Source: Nemertoderma westbladi | Lineage: Eukaryota > Xenacoelomorpha > Nemertodermatida > Nemertodermatidae | DNA length: 50,152 nucleotides | Direction: 5' to 3' | NCBI GenBank assembly: GCA_032718475.1 | Contig: JAUCBJ010007318.1 | Span: forward strand, 1 to 50,152 | Shown: positions 32,481 through 43,533 of the stretch, one piece after another | Numbering within the stretch: position 1 is the stretch's first letter | How the letters are laid out: every line of letters starts with the position of its first letter | Position numbers and translations under genes: made by a program | Notes under the pieces: model-generated | What the model was told of the DNA's origin: nothing | Seen by the model: only the letters and a program-made list of their open reading frames with translations | Databases searched by the model: none

Positions 32481-33927
32481 ATGCCTCGCAAGTGTTGTGT
32501 TGGATATTGCCGATCTAACTACAAAGGAACTCAGGCAAATCCACAAGCAGAGGGAGAGTGTTAGCGTTTACGGTTTCCCCGCCAACAATGATGATTGTCA
32601 ATGCTGGTTGGCTGCGTTACCAAACATCATAGATAAAGTCACAAAGACAATTGGTGTTTGCAGAAAACACTGGCCGGACAGCACCAAAATGAAAGTTGTT
32701 TGCGGTGGTTCCTTAGTGCCGAGAGATCCTCCATCGGTATTCACTGCAGCGCCGGCGTCAGTTGTTCCCCCCACTCCTCCGGTATCGAGATCAACCGATC
32801 GATTGCGACCATCTTTGCGGAATATTCTTCCCGATGAGTTGTCCGAGTTCCTCTCTGGTGACAAGATCGTCGCACATACTTTTTCTACGGAGTTTAAGAT
32901 AAAGTACCGGTACTACTGTGGCGTAGAGCTGGATATTTTAAACCGCGGCGGTACAACTATATTGGCGATGCACCGGGAGCGGACTGGGGCTGTTGCAAAG
33001 TGGACCCTCGAGTTTACCATCATTGACGATAAGGTTGAGTTCGTTTGTTACTTGGGTCTCGCTCGAATTAGTATCCCATTCTTATGCTACAAGACCCGTG
33101 TAAGTTATTGGTCGGAAGTTACAGAAGTCATCAACTTCCTTGATCATTATGAAGAGGAGAATCCTCGCTTCCTCTTCCTGTATCGCCAAGTTGCTCTGCT
33201 GAACACCCCACGGAACGGAGTTGTCTACACCTCTGGCGATATCTGCAATGCTTTCCAGTGGTATTGCTATTCAACCAAACTTTATAATATTCTAAGGGAG
33301 CAGTTGAAACTCCCTAGTCTACCATTATTGCTCAGTTTGACTAATGCGACTGGTAAACTATCGTCGGACACTTTCCTGACATCAGTCTTCTCCACGTTAG
33401 AACCCCGTAAACGACTTTGCTCCGTAATTATAGATGAAATTCATGTGAAACAATCACTCCAATACCACGGTGGAACGGTTTTTGGACCAGCTGCCGACTA
33501 TCCCGAAAAACTGGCCAGCACTGTGTTGGCATTTATGGTTAATTGCTTGTTCGGGGGACCTGCGTTTGTTATTGGACTTCTTCCATGTTCGAACTTAAAT
33601 GGAACATTCCAATATGATATGTACCTGAAGTTCACAAAGTCTCTGCACGAAACTAATGCGAGAGTCATTGCTGTTTTATGTGATGACAATTTGGTTAACC
33701 GGAAATTCTTTAACATGTTTACACGATATGTTAATGATGTACCATGGAGGGTTTGCTCCCCATTCGATTCAGCGGAGCCGTTATTCCTTATTTTCGATCC
33801 GGTACATATCCTAAAGTGTATCCGAAACAACTGGTTGTCCGAGAAATCGAGAGAGTTGGAGTTCCATTCCCCAGGGCAGATCGACGATAGCGGAATATAC
33901 TGTAGTTTTAGATCGCAGCGGCCTTAA
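32481..33927 (+). pseudogene. P-element transposase with N-terminal THAP domain, frameshifted and C-truncated
   Basis: The ATG at 32481 begins MPRKCCVGYCRSNYKG, the first half of a C2CH THAP zinc finger. A TAG near 32559 ends that phase, and the second half (YGFPANNDDCQCW, CRKHWP) follows in the next phase, so one base was gained or lost. The rest is open to 33927. The RNase-H-fold motifs of P elements are present: VIIDEIHVK (about 33435), VIAVLCDDNLVNRKFF (about 33670) and LIFDPVHILKCIRNNWL (about 33795). The usual C-terminal part with the final catalytic acidic residue is not found after 33870. The protein would bind TIR DNA through THAP and cut the element. THAP9-like host genes are less likely because the locus is broken and lies among transposons. 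Confidence 0.8.
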
Positions 33928-34261
33928 GCTCCCATCCGACACAATGACGTACTTCGTATTTCTTTCCTACTGCTTCTTCCAATCCACTGGAAAGGCATTT
34001 TACTGTCGTCGACGCCTCATGTTAGCACTTACAAATATTCGGCGATTATTCTACCTGGAAGAAACTACTGATAACACTATTGATACCCCACGTAGACTTG
34101 CCAAAGTGTTTCTCAAGAACAGCTGTAAACAGTCGATGACAGACATTTCCACCCTGCAGAAGAGGGCAAAGTTTATTTAGCGAACTCTAGGCCGTGGATC
34201 CCCCTACCCCAAAAAAGACAGAGAGATGGGAACACACTGCCAAAGCGGCATAAAAAAACTA
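33928..34261 (+). other. junction between P-element and Sola-like relics
   Basis: A 78-codon frame (33944-34180) is open, but I recognise no P-element C-terminal motif in it. It could be a diverged end of the P transposase or the beginning of the next element. No TIR was seen at the border. Confidence 0.35.
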
Positions 34262-36034
34262 GAATTGATAAAGCTGCACTAAAACATCCCTTAAAGCCAC
34301 TGTGTGAGGATAATTGTCGCAGACACTGCTGTCCGTAGAAACTTCCAATCGACTGAGTATTTAGAAAGAACCAATAAATTGTTCTGGAATAAGGTAGATC
34401 TTGTCGACAGGCGCGAGTGGGTGATGGACCACATTATAATCAGCAACGTAAAGCGCCACACGAGGAAGCATGGTGAAAATTCAAAGGAGCGGTTGAGGAG
34501 TATTACCTATAAAATGAAGAATGAATTAGGTGATGAACATTTCGTATGCCGTACATTCTTTTTAACTGTGTTAGAATTCTCCAAAGGAAACGATTCCATC
34601 ATTGTGAATTTAATTAAGAATCTCGACCTCGATAATCCAATCCCTCCACCTGATCTCCGTGGTAAACATGGTTGTCATAACAAGAAGGACATAGAGCTCA
34701 TAAAGAATCATATTCTTAAGTTTAACCCGAATATTTCGCACTATCGTCGAGCTCATGCTCCAAATAGATTATATATATCGCCTGAATATTCTATCGCTGA
34801 TTTGTGGCGAGATTATCAAGAAACCGTTCCTGAAGATAGCCGTGTTTCTTATGAAACTTATCGCTCTTATATAACCTCTCTGAACATCAGTTTTGCCAAA
34901 CTTGGCACTGAGGAATGTGATGTGTGTATAGCTTTTGCGCACAATAAACCCAAAGTTTGCCGCAGTTCTGATCATGATGTGGAGAAATGCAAAGAATGCA
35001 CTGCTCAAAAAGTTCATTTAGAATTGGCAAAAGAATCCCGAAAGGCATATCAAAAAGACAGTCATTCTAAGGGACTGGAATCTGAAGCATTCTGTTCTGC
35101 TGACTTAATGAAAGTGTTTATGATTCCTATAATGCCTGGTTCTAAAACAGCCACTTTCACTCCGCGCTTAGTGTGTTTAATTGAAACATTTGCAGCTCTG
35201 GGGAAACAAGGAGGTGATAAAAACGCAGTTTCTTGTAATCCGATTTCAGTAGTCTGGAACAAGGCGCAATCTGGGAGAACGGCTGATGTAATTTCAGTTT
35301 GTTATTTCCAGTATTGTCTTTCAAATAGAGATAAGACGGCATTGACACTATGGTCAGATAATTGTGGGGCACAAAATAAAAATTTCAACTTGTTTACCAC
35401 TCTTGTCACCGCAGTAAATAGTAACTTGATTTGTGCTAAATCTATTAAATGGAAATTCTTAGAGAAGGGACACACATTTATGAGTGCAGATTCTGTTCAT
35501 CATAATTTTGAGTCTGTATTGAAGGATAATGTGTACGATATGGACGACCTATTGAAGAAATTACGTTGGGCTATTGAGAAACAGAGAATTAAGGAAAGAA
35601 AGGAAATTACAGAAGCAAAATGTAACATGAAGGTTATAGAATTGACACCAGAATCTAAAAGACAGCCATGAATTGACCTAAGTAGTAAAGTTAAGCGGGC
35701 TGCTGATGGCCACCCATATCTAGCAGTTATTAGGTTTCGTAGAGGTTCTCATCTTCTGTATTATAAGGAGCGGCACACGGATTCGAACTGGTCATATTAT
35801 GGCTTTCTCTAAGATAAAGCGTCACTTGTTGTACCGGTTGTCGGGATGAACAGTAGAGGAATTGCCCCAAATAAAATAAACCTAATCGTCAAGAACCTAA
35901 CGCCATTAATGCCTGCTACAAGGAGGTATTTCTGGCTCAATCTACGACCTGGTCCTGATCACCTACCTGATCTAAAAAATGAACGTGATCTCGGAGAAGA
36001 TTTGGACATAAATGGCGGCGAGGTCGTCGACTAA
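34262..36034 (+). pseudogene. second Sola-like transposase relic
   Basis: An initial segment in one phase (HPLKPLCEDNCRR, about 34285) precedes the long frame 34304-35671. That frame contains SIADLWRDY (about 34790), paired CxxC motifs ECDVC and KCKEC, LTLWSDNCGAQNKNFN (about 35350, probable catalytic Asp) and KGHTFMSADSVHHNFE (about 35470). The same phase continues after a TGA (35669-35671) and a TAA (35811-35813) to RGIAPNK, LTPLMPATRRYFW and a TAA at 36034. That is the normal C-terminus of this type, so those two stops are nonsense mutations in a gene that is otherwise full length. It shares motif order but little sequence with the 6.7-9.7 kb transposase, so it is a different family. Confidence 0.8.
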
Positions 36035-36140
36035 CTCATTTAGTAACGGTACTACTAGGATTTACTAACTAAGATGAAGGAACAAACTTAACGAACGAAC
36101 AAACTTACTATTATTGACTGAAACTTAATTGTCTTAAATG

Positions 36141-36201
36141 TAATTAATAAGACTCATATTAATAGTCAATAATTTACTTTTAATATGAGTCTTATTAATT
36201 A
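36141..36201. repeat. perfect 21-bp inverted repeat with 19-base loop
   Basis: TAATTAATAAGACTCATATTA at 36141-36161 is the exact reverse complement of 36181-36201. It lies 107 bp after the end of the Sola-like frame and may be a terminal or subterminal hairpin of that element. Confidence 0.9.
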
Positions 36202-37734
36202 AATAAAAATAATTATTATTAATTATTGTTCAAGTTATTATTTGGTATCATTCGCAATATGAAACAGAAAAGATTCTGAAATAAACTTTTTCTTCAGCCT
36301 GACTGTCGGATTTTACCAAAACAAAAAAAAACGTATGTTGAGTACTTACCTTGTTTTGGCTTTGCATGAATTTTATATACAACCTTTTGCTTATGTATCA
36401 TTTACATTTTTTTTGGGGTGGATGCAGGACTAAAAAAACGCATATATAAAATCGTTTCCTGTACCGTCATTTTAATTGTTTTTAGTCTTTTAAGCTATGT
36501 AACTTGTTTTCTTATAACCTACTATCAATATAACATTACCAGACCGTTTTTAATATTTATAGTTTTCGCTCAGGAAAAGATTGAAAAAATGAGTTACAAA
36601 AACGCAATTTACTGTAAAACTTACTTTTGTTAGATACAATGTTTTGACTTTGGACAGCAGAATTGTAATTGTACTTGTACTTGTGTTACAAGTTACTTAT
36701 TATATTAATTTTTGCTTATCCTTTTCATGATAAGCAAGAGGCGGTGTAACGTAATTAAACCTTTCCATAGATACAGTATCGATTTATCTCAATTTATGTT
36801 TGGACCTTTATTGTTTGTCTAATAAACTAATCACATAGGTCTAACAATTAATCCTCACTGTGTTTTCGCACATATTGTATCTATATTATTATTATTATTA
36901 TCTATATCTGTGTTAATTAATTTCTTTACACTAATTACAGCTGGTTCGCCTGTTTGTCTTTACTCAGTTACCGATAACTTTAATCCTTGTGCAGATACGA
37001 AAATCAGTTTAGTTCCTCACATTTCATTAATTCTCATCGGTAATATTTATTTGTCCTAATAATTAACAAGTAATTATATAGTCGTTTATGTTATTACATA
37101 TCATTATTTTCATTCGATTTACACGACATTCGGTAAGGAAAACTTAAGGAAGAAAAAAATTGTATGTATAAATATATTACATAGTTCACCTTCATTTTAT
37201 TCTGTATCTCTTGATTACTGAGTGATCGTAGCATAGCTGTATATAAACACACGAACTTAAGGGGGGCGGGGGAGGGGGAGGTGGGGGGTTGTGTTTATTA
37301 GTATTTGTGTTGTTTAGTATGGTTACACGGTACTGCACTCCACATTATTGTATTTGTGTGTACACTGTACATATGATGCGGAAGATATACCACTACTTTA
37401 ATACAGTTTTACCATTTTTAATGTACCGGGTACATTTATGCAGTTATTTTTTAGTCAAACTATCTGTTAAACGTAATTACACTAGAACAGCTGAGATTTC
37501 GGTAAAAAAGTAAATCCAGTAATTTGAAGCTACATTTATTGATATAAGGTTGATAAAATTCTATACTCAAACAGAAATGTTTGAAAGTTCGCATTGTATC
37601 CTTTATAACGTTAATCCTGCCCTGCGTAGCATCACAGATTCCGAATCCAATCCCAGGGTGGTTATGTTTATAATATTATACAAAATGATGTAACACATTG
37701 TACATATTAACGTATTTTGATATTCTAGGCTATG
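36202..37734. other. AT-rich spacer with one G-rich tract
   Basis: No coding frame recognised. 37261-37289 is a G-rich tract (see separate entry). Confidence 0.45.
37261..37289 (+). repeat. G-tract cluster with G-quadruplex potential
   Basis: Runs of 6, 5, 5, 2 and 6 G are separated by single or double other bases, enough for a four-tract quadruplex. Confidence 0.75.
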
Positions 37735-38445
37735 ACGGTCAAATTTGACCGGTTCTAAAATTCATTGTCAATGTACAGTTTAGTAAAAATTTATTTACTT
37801 CTGTACATTGTAGTTACATTTTAGTGTTATGTTATATTATTATATTATATTTAATTATAATAATAATTTATATATAATATCTTAATAATTTATTATAATA
37901 AAATAATATTATAGTAATATAACAGAAAATTCACATATAGGAATTTATGTATTTATTGTAGCACAAAAAAAGTTAATTTATGAACACTGCACACATACGG
38001 CTTTAGCAAATTTTTCAATTTCAGTTAGACAGTTACCACATTTAGGCATAGAACATTTCAAGCATATAATATTAGTTTTGTTATTACACCCGGATGTCCG
38101 ACATTCTCGCCGTTTCTTGGTAATTTGTACAACGTTGTTAAGTGGTGAAATAACAGTTTCTAGATTTGAATTATTTCTTTGTGACATGTATGGCTCCTTC
38201 AAACAATCGACCAACGCAAATATGAAATTACGTCTTGACATCTTAGCATTAGTATCGTTATTATAAACAACACGGGCGTTAATTAGACAAATATCAAGTA
38301 TGTTGCCCCAGACGGCCATTGGCCATCGTCTCGTGGCACATTTAGTAGTATAGAGCCGGGACATCTGATCAGAAATGTCCACTCCACATTTTTGAGAGTT
38401 ATAATACATGATAATTTCTGGTTTTTTATTTTCTGTGGCTACTAC
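37735..38445 (-). pseudogene. piggyBac transposase C-terminal part and 3' end
   Basis: Minus-strand reading from about 38445: KKPEIIMYYNSQKCGVDISD, LYTTKCATRRWPMAVWGNIL, then the C-terminal Cys-rich domain with a CRTSGC pair, CLKCSMPKCGNCL and CVQCS, to a TAA at 37978. The first 10 residues of the open frame come from the LINE tail and do not belong. GGTCAAATTTGACC (about 37738), a 14-bp perfect palindrome downstream, resembles subterminal piggyBac sequence. The rest of the gene is on the far side of the LINE (40750-41075), and the catalytic middle is absent from both pieces. Confidence 0.8.
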
Positions 38446-40748
38446 TACTAGGATCGGCATGCTGCATTGCAGCTGCATTTTTAAGAATGCTGTGCCGGCT
38501 TGTCAACAAAACTGCACCGCCACAACTCCCTATCACCCATGACATTTGCTAGATCATCCGCATCTTTAAGGCCAGTGTCCTTTAAGATGCGTCTCAAGAA
38601 AGTCATGGGCTGTCCACCATGCTTATTCACTCCATGAGGCTGCCAAAGTACAAGATTATGCACTGGCTGGTCCTCACGGCGAAAGCAATGTCCTGCAAAG
38701 TGGAGGCGATTTTGTTCTAGTGTCAAGCTTGGGGGAACCAATGAGACACCTCCAATGTTATATAGTGTCTGGTTGGAGATGTGTGCATTGTACTTGACAC
38801 AATGTACCCGGCGTAGCATTCTTGTGAATGTGCCATCCAGAGATTTGGTGTCATCAGCAGTTAGAGCCCAGCATGGACTCCCGTAGAGGAGTACTGGAAC
38901 TATTGCTGCTCTAAATAATCGGACCTTAAGTTTCCGATTAATTCTCGGTGACTTCCAAATCCTGGAAAGCCTATTCAAGGCTGCCCATGCCTTTCCCTTA
39001 CGTATTCGAAGGTCCTCACCTGACTTCCTTGACTTGCTGAGGACTTTCAAAGTTAACTGTCAGAATTTTGGTCTTTCTGGAGTTAATAAAAAGACCAACA
39101 CTAGAAGCAGCATGTTCTAATGAGCTGAGGAGCCGTTGGGCTCCCTCTAATGATTCTGAGAGTACTCCTAAGTCATCAGCAAAGTCTAGATCAGTTAGGT
39201 ACTTGGCAGGATTTCCTCGACTTCTGGAGCCAGTAGGTGGAGTTATCATCACCCCATCATCATTATAATGATCTAAGGACATGCGTAGCACATAGTCAAC
39301 CACAATAATGAACAAGAATGGTGCAAGTGTGTCTCCTTGGAGGACGCCCCATAACACTTCAAATGGTTCTGTGTCACCGTCAACAGTAGACACAAATGTT
39401 GTCGAACCATCGTATACTGATCTGATTGCTGCAATAATTTCATCAGGAATCCCATATAATGAAAGTATGCTGAACATACGTGAGCGAGAGACTGAATCAA
39501 AGACCTTGAAGAAGTCAACAAAGATAACAGCCAGATGCCTGTCTTTCTTTTTTGATAACTCTTAAATTATCCTTCTAAGTGCCAAAATGGGCTCCATGGT
39601 CCCACGACCTTTACGGAACCCATTCTGATTTCCACGGAGCAGTCTCTCAATAGGATCCCTGATGCGATTTAATAGAATCCTATTGTATAGCTTTGCAGCA
39701 ATCGAGATCAATGAGATTCCCCGAAAAGAACCATAGAGTGTTAGGTTGCCCTTCTTGGGAACTGGCACCAACTTATTTGTTTTCATTTCTTGTGGGACTC
39801 TTGTTGTTCGGTACATGTCTACTATGATGGGATAGATGAGCTTTAGACACCCAGGTATTTTAAAGACCTCAGGGGGAACACCATCTACTCCACTGGCACG
39901 ATTGGTCTTAATGCTCTTTGCAGCAGCCTTCACTTCTGCAAAGGAGATATCGCCAATGGGAATATCTGGGAGTACCGACTCAGACACTTTCACTTCTATA
40001 AAGTTATCAGGCAATACCCTGTCATTATTGAGGAGCTTTTCAAAGTGGGCTTTCCAACCATTGAGGCGATCGGCTGGTGATTCAGCCTTAACCTTGGTGG
40101 TTGGTTGGCTTTTCCGCCCAGTAAGCAGATTGATCGATTTCCATGCCTGGGATGATTGCCTGCTGTCGTCAGCATCATTGATGGCATCAACCTGTTGGTT
40201 TATTAGCTCCTGTAGATTAGCAGAGTACTGCCTGTTCAGGGACCTAGATGCAGCCTTAACTGCATTCTTGGCCACTGTAGTCTTTTTGAGTCGGGACTCT
40301 TTCTGCGCCTTATGAAGGTCATTTCGGCACTTCTGAATTTTGTTGTCAGTCCAGGGGGCCCTTTTCCTGTTTCGAGGGAATACAGGAACTGTTTCTGCAG
40401 CTGCTAACTTAACTGCTTCTGTAAAGGCAGTATAGCCCTCACAGTGATCTGCCGCCTCAGAGGCAAGAGCCTCATACCTGTTGCTCAGCTGTAGAGTGAA
40501 GCTGGATCTCACACTTGGCTGTTGCAACAGAGAGGACCAGCCATGCCGCGGCAAGGCAGATTTCGTTGTTCTGCTAGCACGCAAACTAAGTCTTACCTTG
40601 GCCACAATAAGGCGGTGATCACTGGAGAAGGGTCGAAGTGTAAATGCATTACAGTCTTGTATAGAGATCCTGTATTTCCTACGAAACAGAATATGGTCTA
40701 TCTGGGACTTGTGACCACTGGGTCCACTATGAGTCCATAGCTTTCCAG
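38446..40748 (-). pseudogene. RTE-like LINE, longest copy (endonuclease end to 3' tail)
   Basis: Starts within the apurinic-type endonuclease (SQIDHILFRRKYRIS and SSDHRLIVAKVRLS, about 40610-40720) and runs through the linker (PRNRKRAPWTDNKIQKC), the RT fingers (NRASGVDGVPPEVFK, PVPKKGNLTLYGSFRGISLI, NGFRKGRGTMEPILALRRII), the palm (FVDFFKVFDS, GVLQGDTLAPF, LDFADDLGVL) and the 3' domain (LLYGSPCWALT, HFAGHCFRREDQPVHNLVL). One TAA (39564-39562) interrupts RRII-ELSKKK. A deletion near 39030 removes codons after ESPQQV and shifts the phase. The 3' tail reads CCGATCCTAGTAGTAGTAG on the minus strand. The clade name is inference; a Nimb/RTEX-like element is also possible. Confidence 0.87.
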
Positions 40749-40749
40749 T

Positions 40750-41075
40750 TCACTTCTTGAACTGGGTTCCAGCCGAAAACAATCCATTTCCAGAGATAAA
40801 TTTTATTAGGCGGAATCGGTCTCGCGACATTGTATTTGGGAATATCTTGATTCCTACATCTTTATTCCATAGGGAATCTAGAGGAATGTGTTTACCATAA
40901 ACTCCGCGAATATATTGTAAACCAATATGTGCCTCTAGCTCAGTAACAGTTAATTGAAGGTCTATTTCCAAATTATCGTGCGCAAATTTATTTGTGTAAT
41001 CCGTTATAAGCTAAGAATCGGTTCAGATAGGAACTCTTTCCAAGCTGAATAAACATCAGTTATACGATTTCTCAC
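40750..41075 (-). pseudogene. piggyBac transposase N-terminal DDE_Tnp_1_7 part
   Basis: VYSAWKEFLSEPILSL, a one-base phase change, ITDYTNKFAHDN, then ELEAHIGLQYIRGVYGKHIP and LDSLWNKDVGIKIFP, and TMSRDRFRLIKFI. This is the usual beginning of the piggyBac catalytic domain. It ends at the LINE border near 40790-40750 and at 41083 against the hAT end. It probably belongs to the same element as 37735-38445, because the order and strand agree. Confidence 0.8.
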
Positions 41076-41082
41076 ATATGGT

Positions 41083-43086
41083 TAGGGCTGGCAATCCCGG
41101 GATCCCGGGATTCCGGGATCCCGGAATAAAATGCAATCCCGAAATCCCGGGATTCAAGAACAAAAATCCTGGGATTTTCGGGATTTTGGTTAAAGCATTT
41201 CCACAGGTTGACAGTAACAATTTAATACAGTATATCGTGACAATAATGTCATTATTAATGTCCATGTAGGTAGGGCTAGGCCTAAACCAGTAACACTGTT
41301 AAAATAGGGCCAAACTGAAACTATACTGGATGTGATGGACTGTGCATGCATACCGGTACCAGCCAGTACTGGCTGAGTGGTAGTAGGACGCACCTGTCTA
41401 TGCAATGACATAGGCTTCTGATACTGATACTTACAGTAGTTTAGTTGTACCGGTCCTTTACCGCTAATTTGAGTTGGCCTCTATAAATAATAACAATGGC
41501 AGATGGACAGTTTAAACATTTCAAATCTGAAGGAGTATGGCAGAACTTCCTTAGACACGGGGATGTAGCTAAGTGTATATTTCAAGTATGTGATTCACCG
41601 TGCAACAAGTTAATAAAGTGTGGTGGCGGATCTACAAAAGGTCTACACACGCACCTAAAATCCTAAAATAATACCAACCTTCTTAAAAAGAAGATTACCG
41701 CCAATTCCAATGAAAACGACACCGCTGATATTACTGAAGCTCAGGTTAAATCTACTAATAAAGAAGACGATATCAGTTATTGTGGCCGTGTGACTGAGGA
41801 TATTAATCTAAATAGTGATGTTCGTATTCGGGAAGTAATAGACAAAACTAGGAAGATTATTGCCATGTTTAGACGGTCACCGCTAAAAAACGATATTCTC
41901 CAAACATATATAACAGAACGCAATGAAAAGAGACTTATAATAGATACTAAAACCCGTTGGAACAGTTTGTCGATTATGTTAGATCGAGTTCTTCTTTTGA
42001 AACCAGCCATTCAGAAAGCAATGATAGATATAGAAGATTCGAATAAATTTAAAAATGTTCCGCCTAATCTCAACGATAGTGATTATACTGTTATTGCCGA
42101 AGTAGCTGAAGCGTTAAGACCATTGGTTGTGGCTGTAGAGGCCTTATGTCGTCGAGACACTAATCTTATAACTGCTGAGACGATTATAAACTGCGCCCTC
42201 CAGGAGCTCAACAAACAAAAAAGTGAACTCAGTGATATTCTTGCAGCTGCTTTGAAGGAACGCACTTTAATACAGCGTAATATATTGGCGAAAAGGGTTT
42301 TATTTTACTTGCACAATCCACAGGCTAAGCTTGAAAAAAAGTCTTTTATTAAGAAATACTGCGTGGATTTAATTCGGCGATTGGAGCTTGATGATGGCAA
42401 AGAACGTATTGGCGATGTTGAACGGGTGGTGCTAGTAGGTAACACTGCTGGAGGTGAGGACATAGAGGAGATAACTAACACATCCTTCAAGAATGTGTTA
42501 GACAAAGCCATAGCTGAAGCTTCCTGTGCTCCTATTAAACATAATCTGGCAGATATGTCATCAGTCTTAGCGAATGAGATAGCCGTTGCAGAACAAACGG
42601 GAAATCTGGGACACTATTTATCTTTAATATATAACAATTTAAAGGAAATTGTCCCAACATCTGTTGAACCTGAACGAGTATTCTCGGCCTGTGGTAACTT
42701 TTGTACGAAACTAAGATCGTCCATAGGGGACAAAACTATCGATGATTTAATCTTTCTAAGATTTTATTTGAAATCAACACCAAAATCACACTAGGATTAA
42801 CTACTGTTTATTAACTGTTTGTTAACTACAGTATAATAGTTAACTATAGGTTAACTACTGTATATTAGTTAACTATAGGTTAACTACTTTAACAGTATCA
42901 GTAATAGATACCTAATATTAATATTAAAAAAAGGAAATTCATTGCTATTAATTGACACAAGTATTTTTTCACCTACATTATTCCTGAAATTCTAAATCCC
43001 GGGATTAATCCCGGGATCCCGGGATTGGACCATTTCTGATCCCGGAATCCCGGGATTTCAATAACCCTCCGGGATTGCCAGCCCTA
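41083..43086 (+). mobile_element. hAT element, internally deleted
   Basis: Both ends are inverse copies of TAGGGCTGGCAATCCCGGGA (the right end has one extra-base difference, TCCGGGATTGCC). The motif CCCGGGAT and its variants recur many times inside each end. The expected 8-bp target duplication is missing: CATATGGT stands on the left and GTATGCGC on the right. The left flank is piggyBac and the right flank is BEL leader, so the two sides come from different insertion contexts. The enclosed gene lacks the catalytic centre. Confidence 0.8.
41496..42794 (+). pseudogene. hAT transposase: BED finger fused to C-terminal part
   Basis: ATG at 41496. Residues about 10-57 form a BED-type zinc finger (CIFQVCDSPCNKL, then STKGLHTHLKS with the paired His). 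The next codon is TAA (41664-41666), and the same phase continues without further stops to 42794, about 433 codons in all. From about residue 100 the sequence is the second half of a hAT transposase: VIDKTRKIIAMFRRSPL, DTKTRWNSLSIMLDRV, ITAETIINCALQEL and the dimerisation end VPTSVEPERVFSACGNF, TIDDLIFLRFYLK. The region with the first catalytic Asp residues is deleted. The protein could still bind DNA and dimerise if the stop were bypassed, so an inhibitor role is possible but speculative. Confidence 0.82.
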
Positions 43087-43533
43087 GTATGCGCTCTAAC
43101 CCAGTAGTGCGACTTATTCTTTAGTTGGGGGTTTACCTTACCGCGTTCGCTGCCCCTACTTCCTAACCGTACTTAATCGGACAGGTGATCTACACACACT
43201 GCAATCCGTTCAGACTTAACAGCAATCAGACAACAGCTCAGCCTACAAATCGTCTGCACAATCTGATCAGGTTTACACGCCTTCTGTTCAATACTGGCCT
43301 ACAAACAAATAAAACTGACAGAAATAGGCCTAAGTAAAATCCCAATAAAAACCAGGCGTCCCCGATTAATTATTAAGACCTACCGGCATATATAATCAAA
43401 TCGAATAATACTGCTGTACCTGTACTGTTGTAGGTACCGGTCCGGATGATCAGGCAGTCAGGCCTACTGGTTACCGGTCGACCGGTACTTTCGACTTTAT
43501 TGCTTACTGCAATAAAGAAGCTATATCCTTTAA
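43087..43533 (-). mobile_element. BEL leader fragment next to LTR-B
   Basis: Matches 5126-5569 of the leader of the first BEL copy, including GCGCTCTAACCCAGTAGTGC and CAGTCAGGCCTACTGGTTAC. A 30-bp stretch near 43370 differs (ATTAATTATTAAGACCTACC in place of the hairpin arm). Gag and the rest of the internal region are missing, cut at the hAT border. Confidence 0.8.

Noticed and set aside
41078-41269. Pro/Gly/Ile-rich frames on both strands at the hAT left end
   Set aside because: Produced by the repeated CCCGGGAT motif of the inverted repeat.
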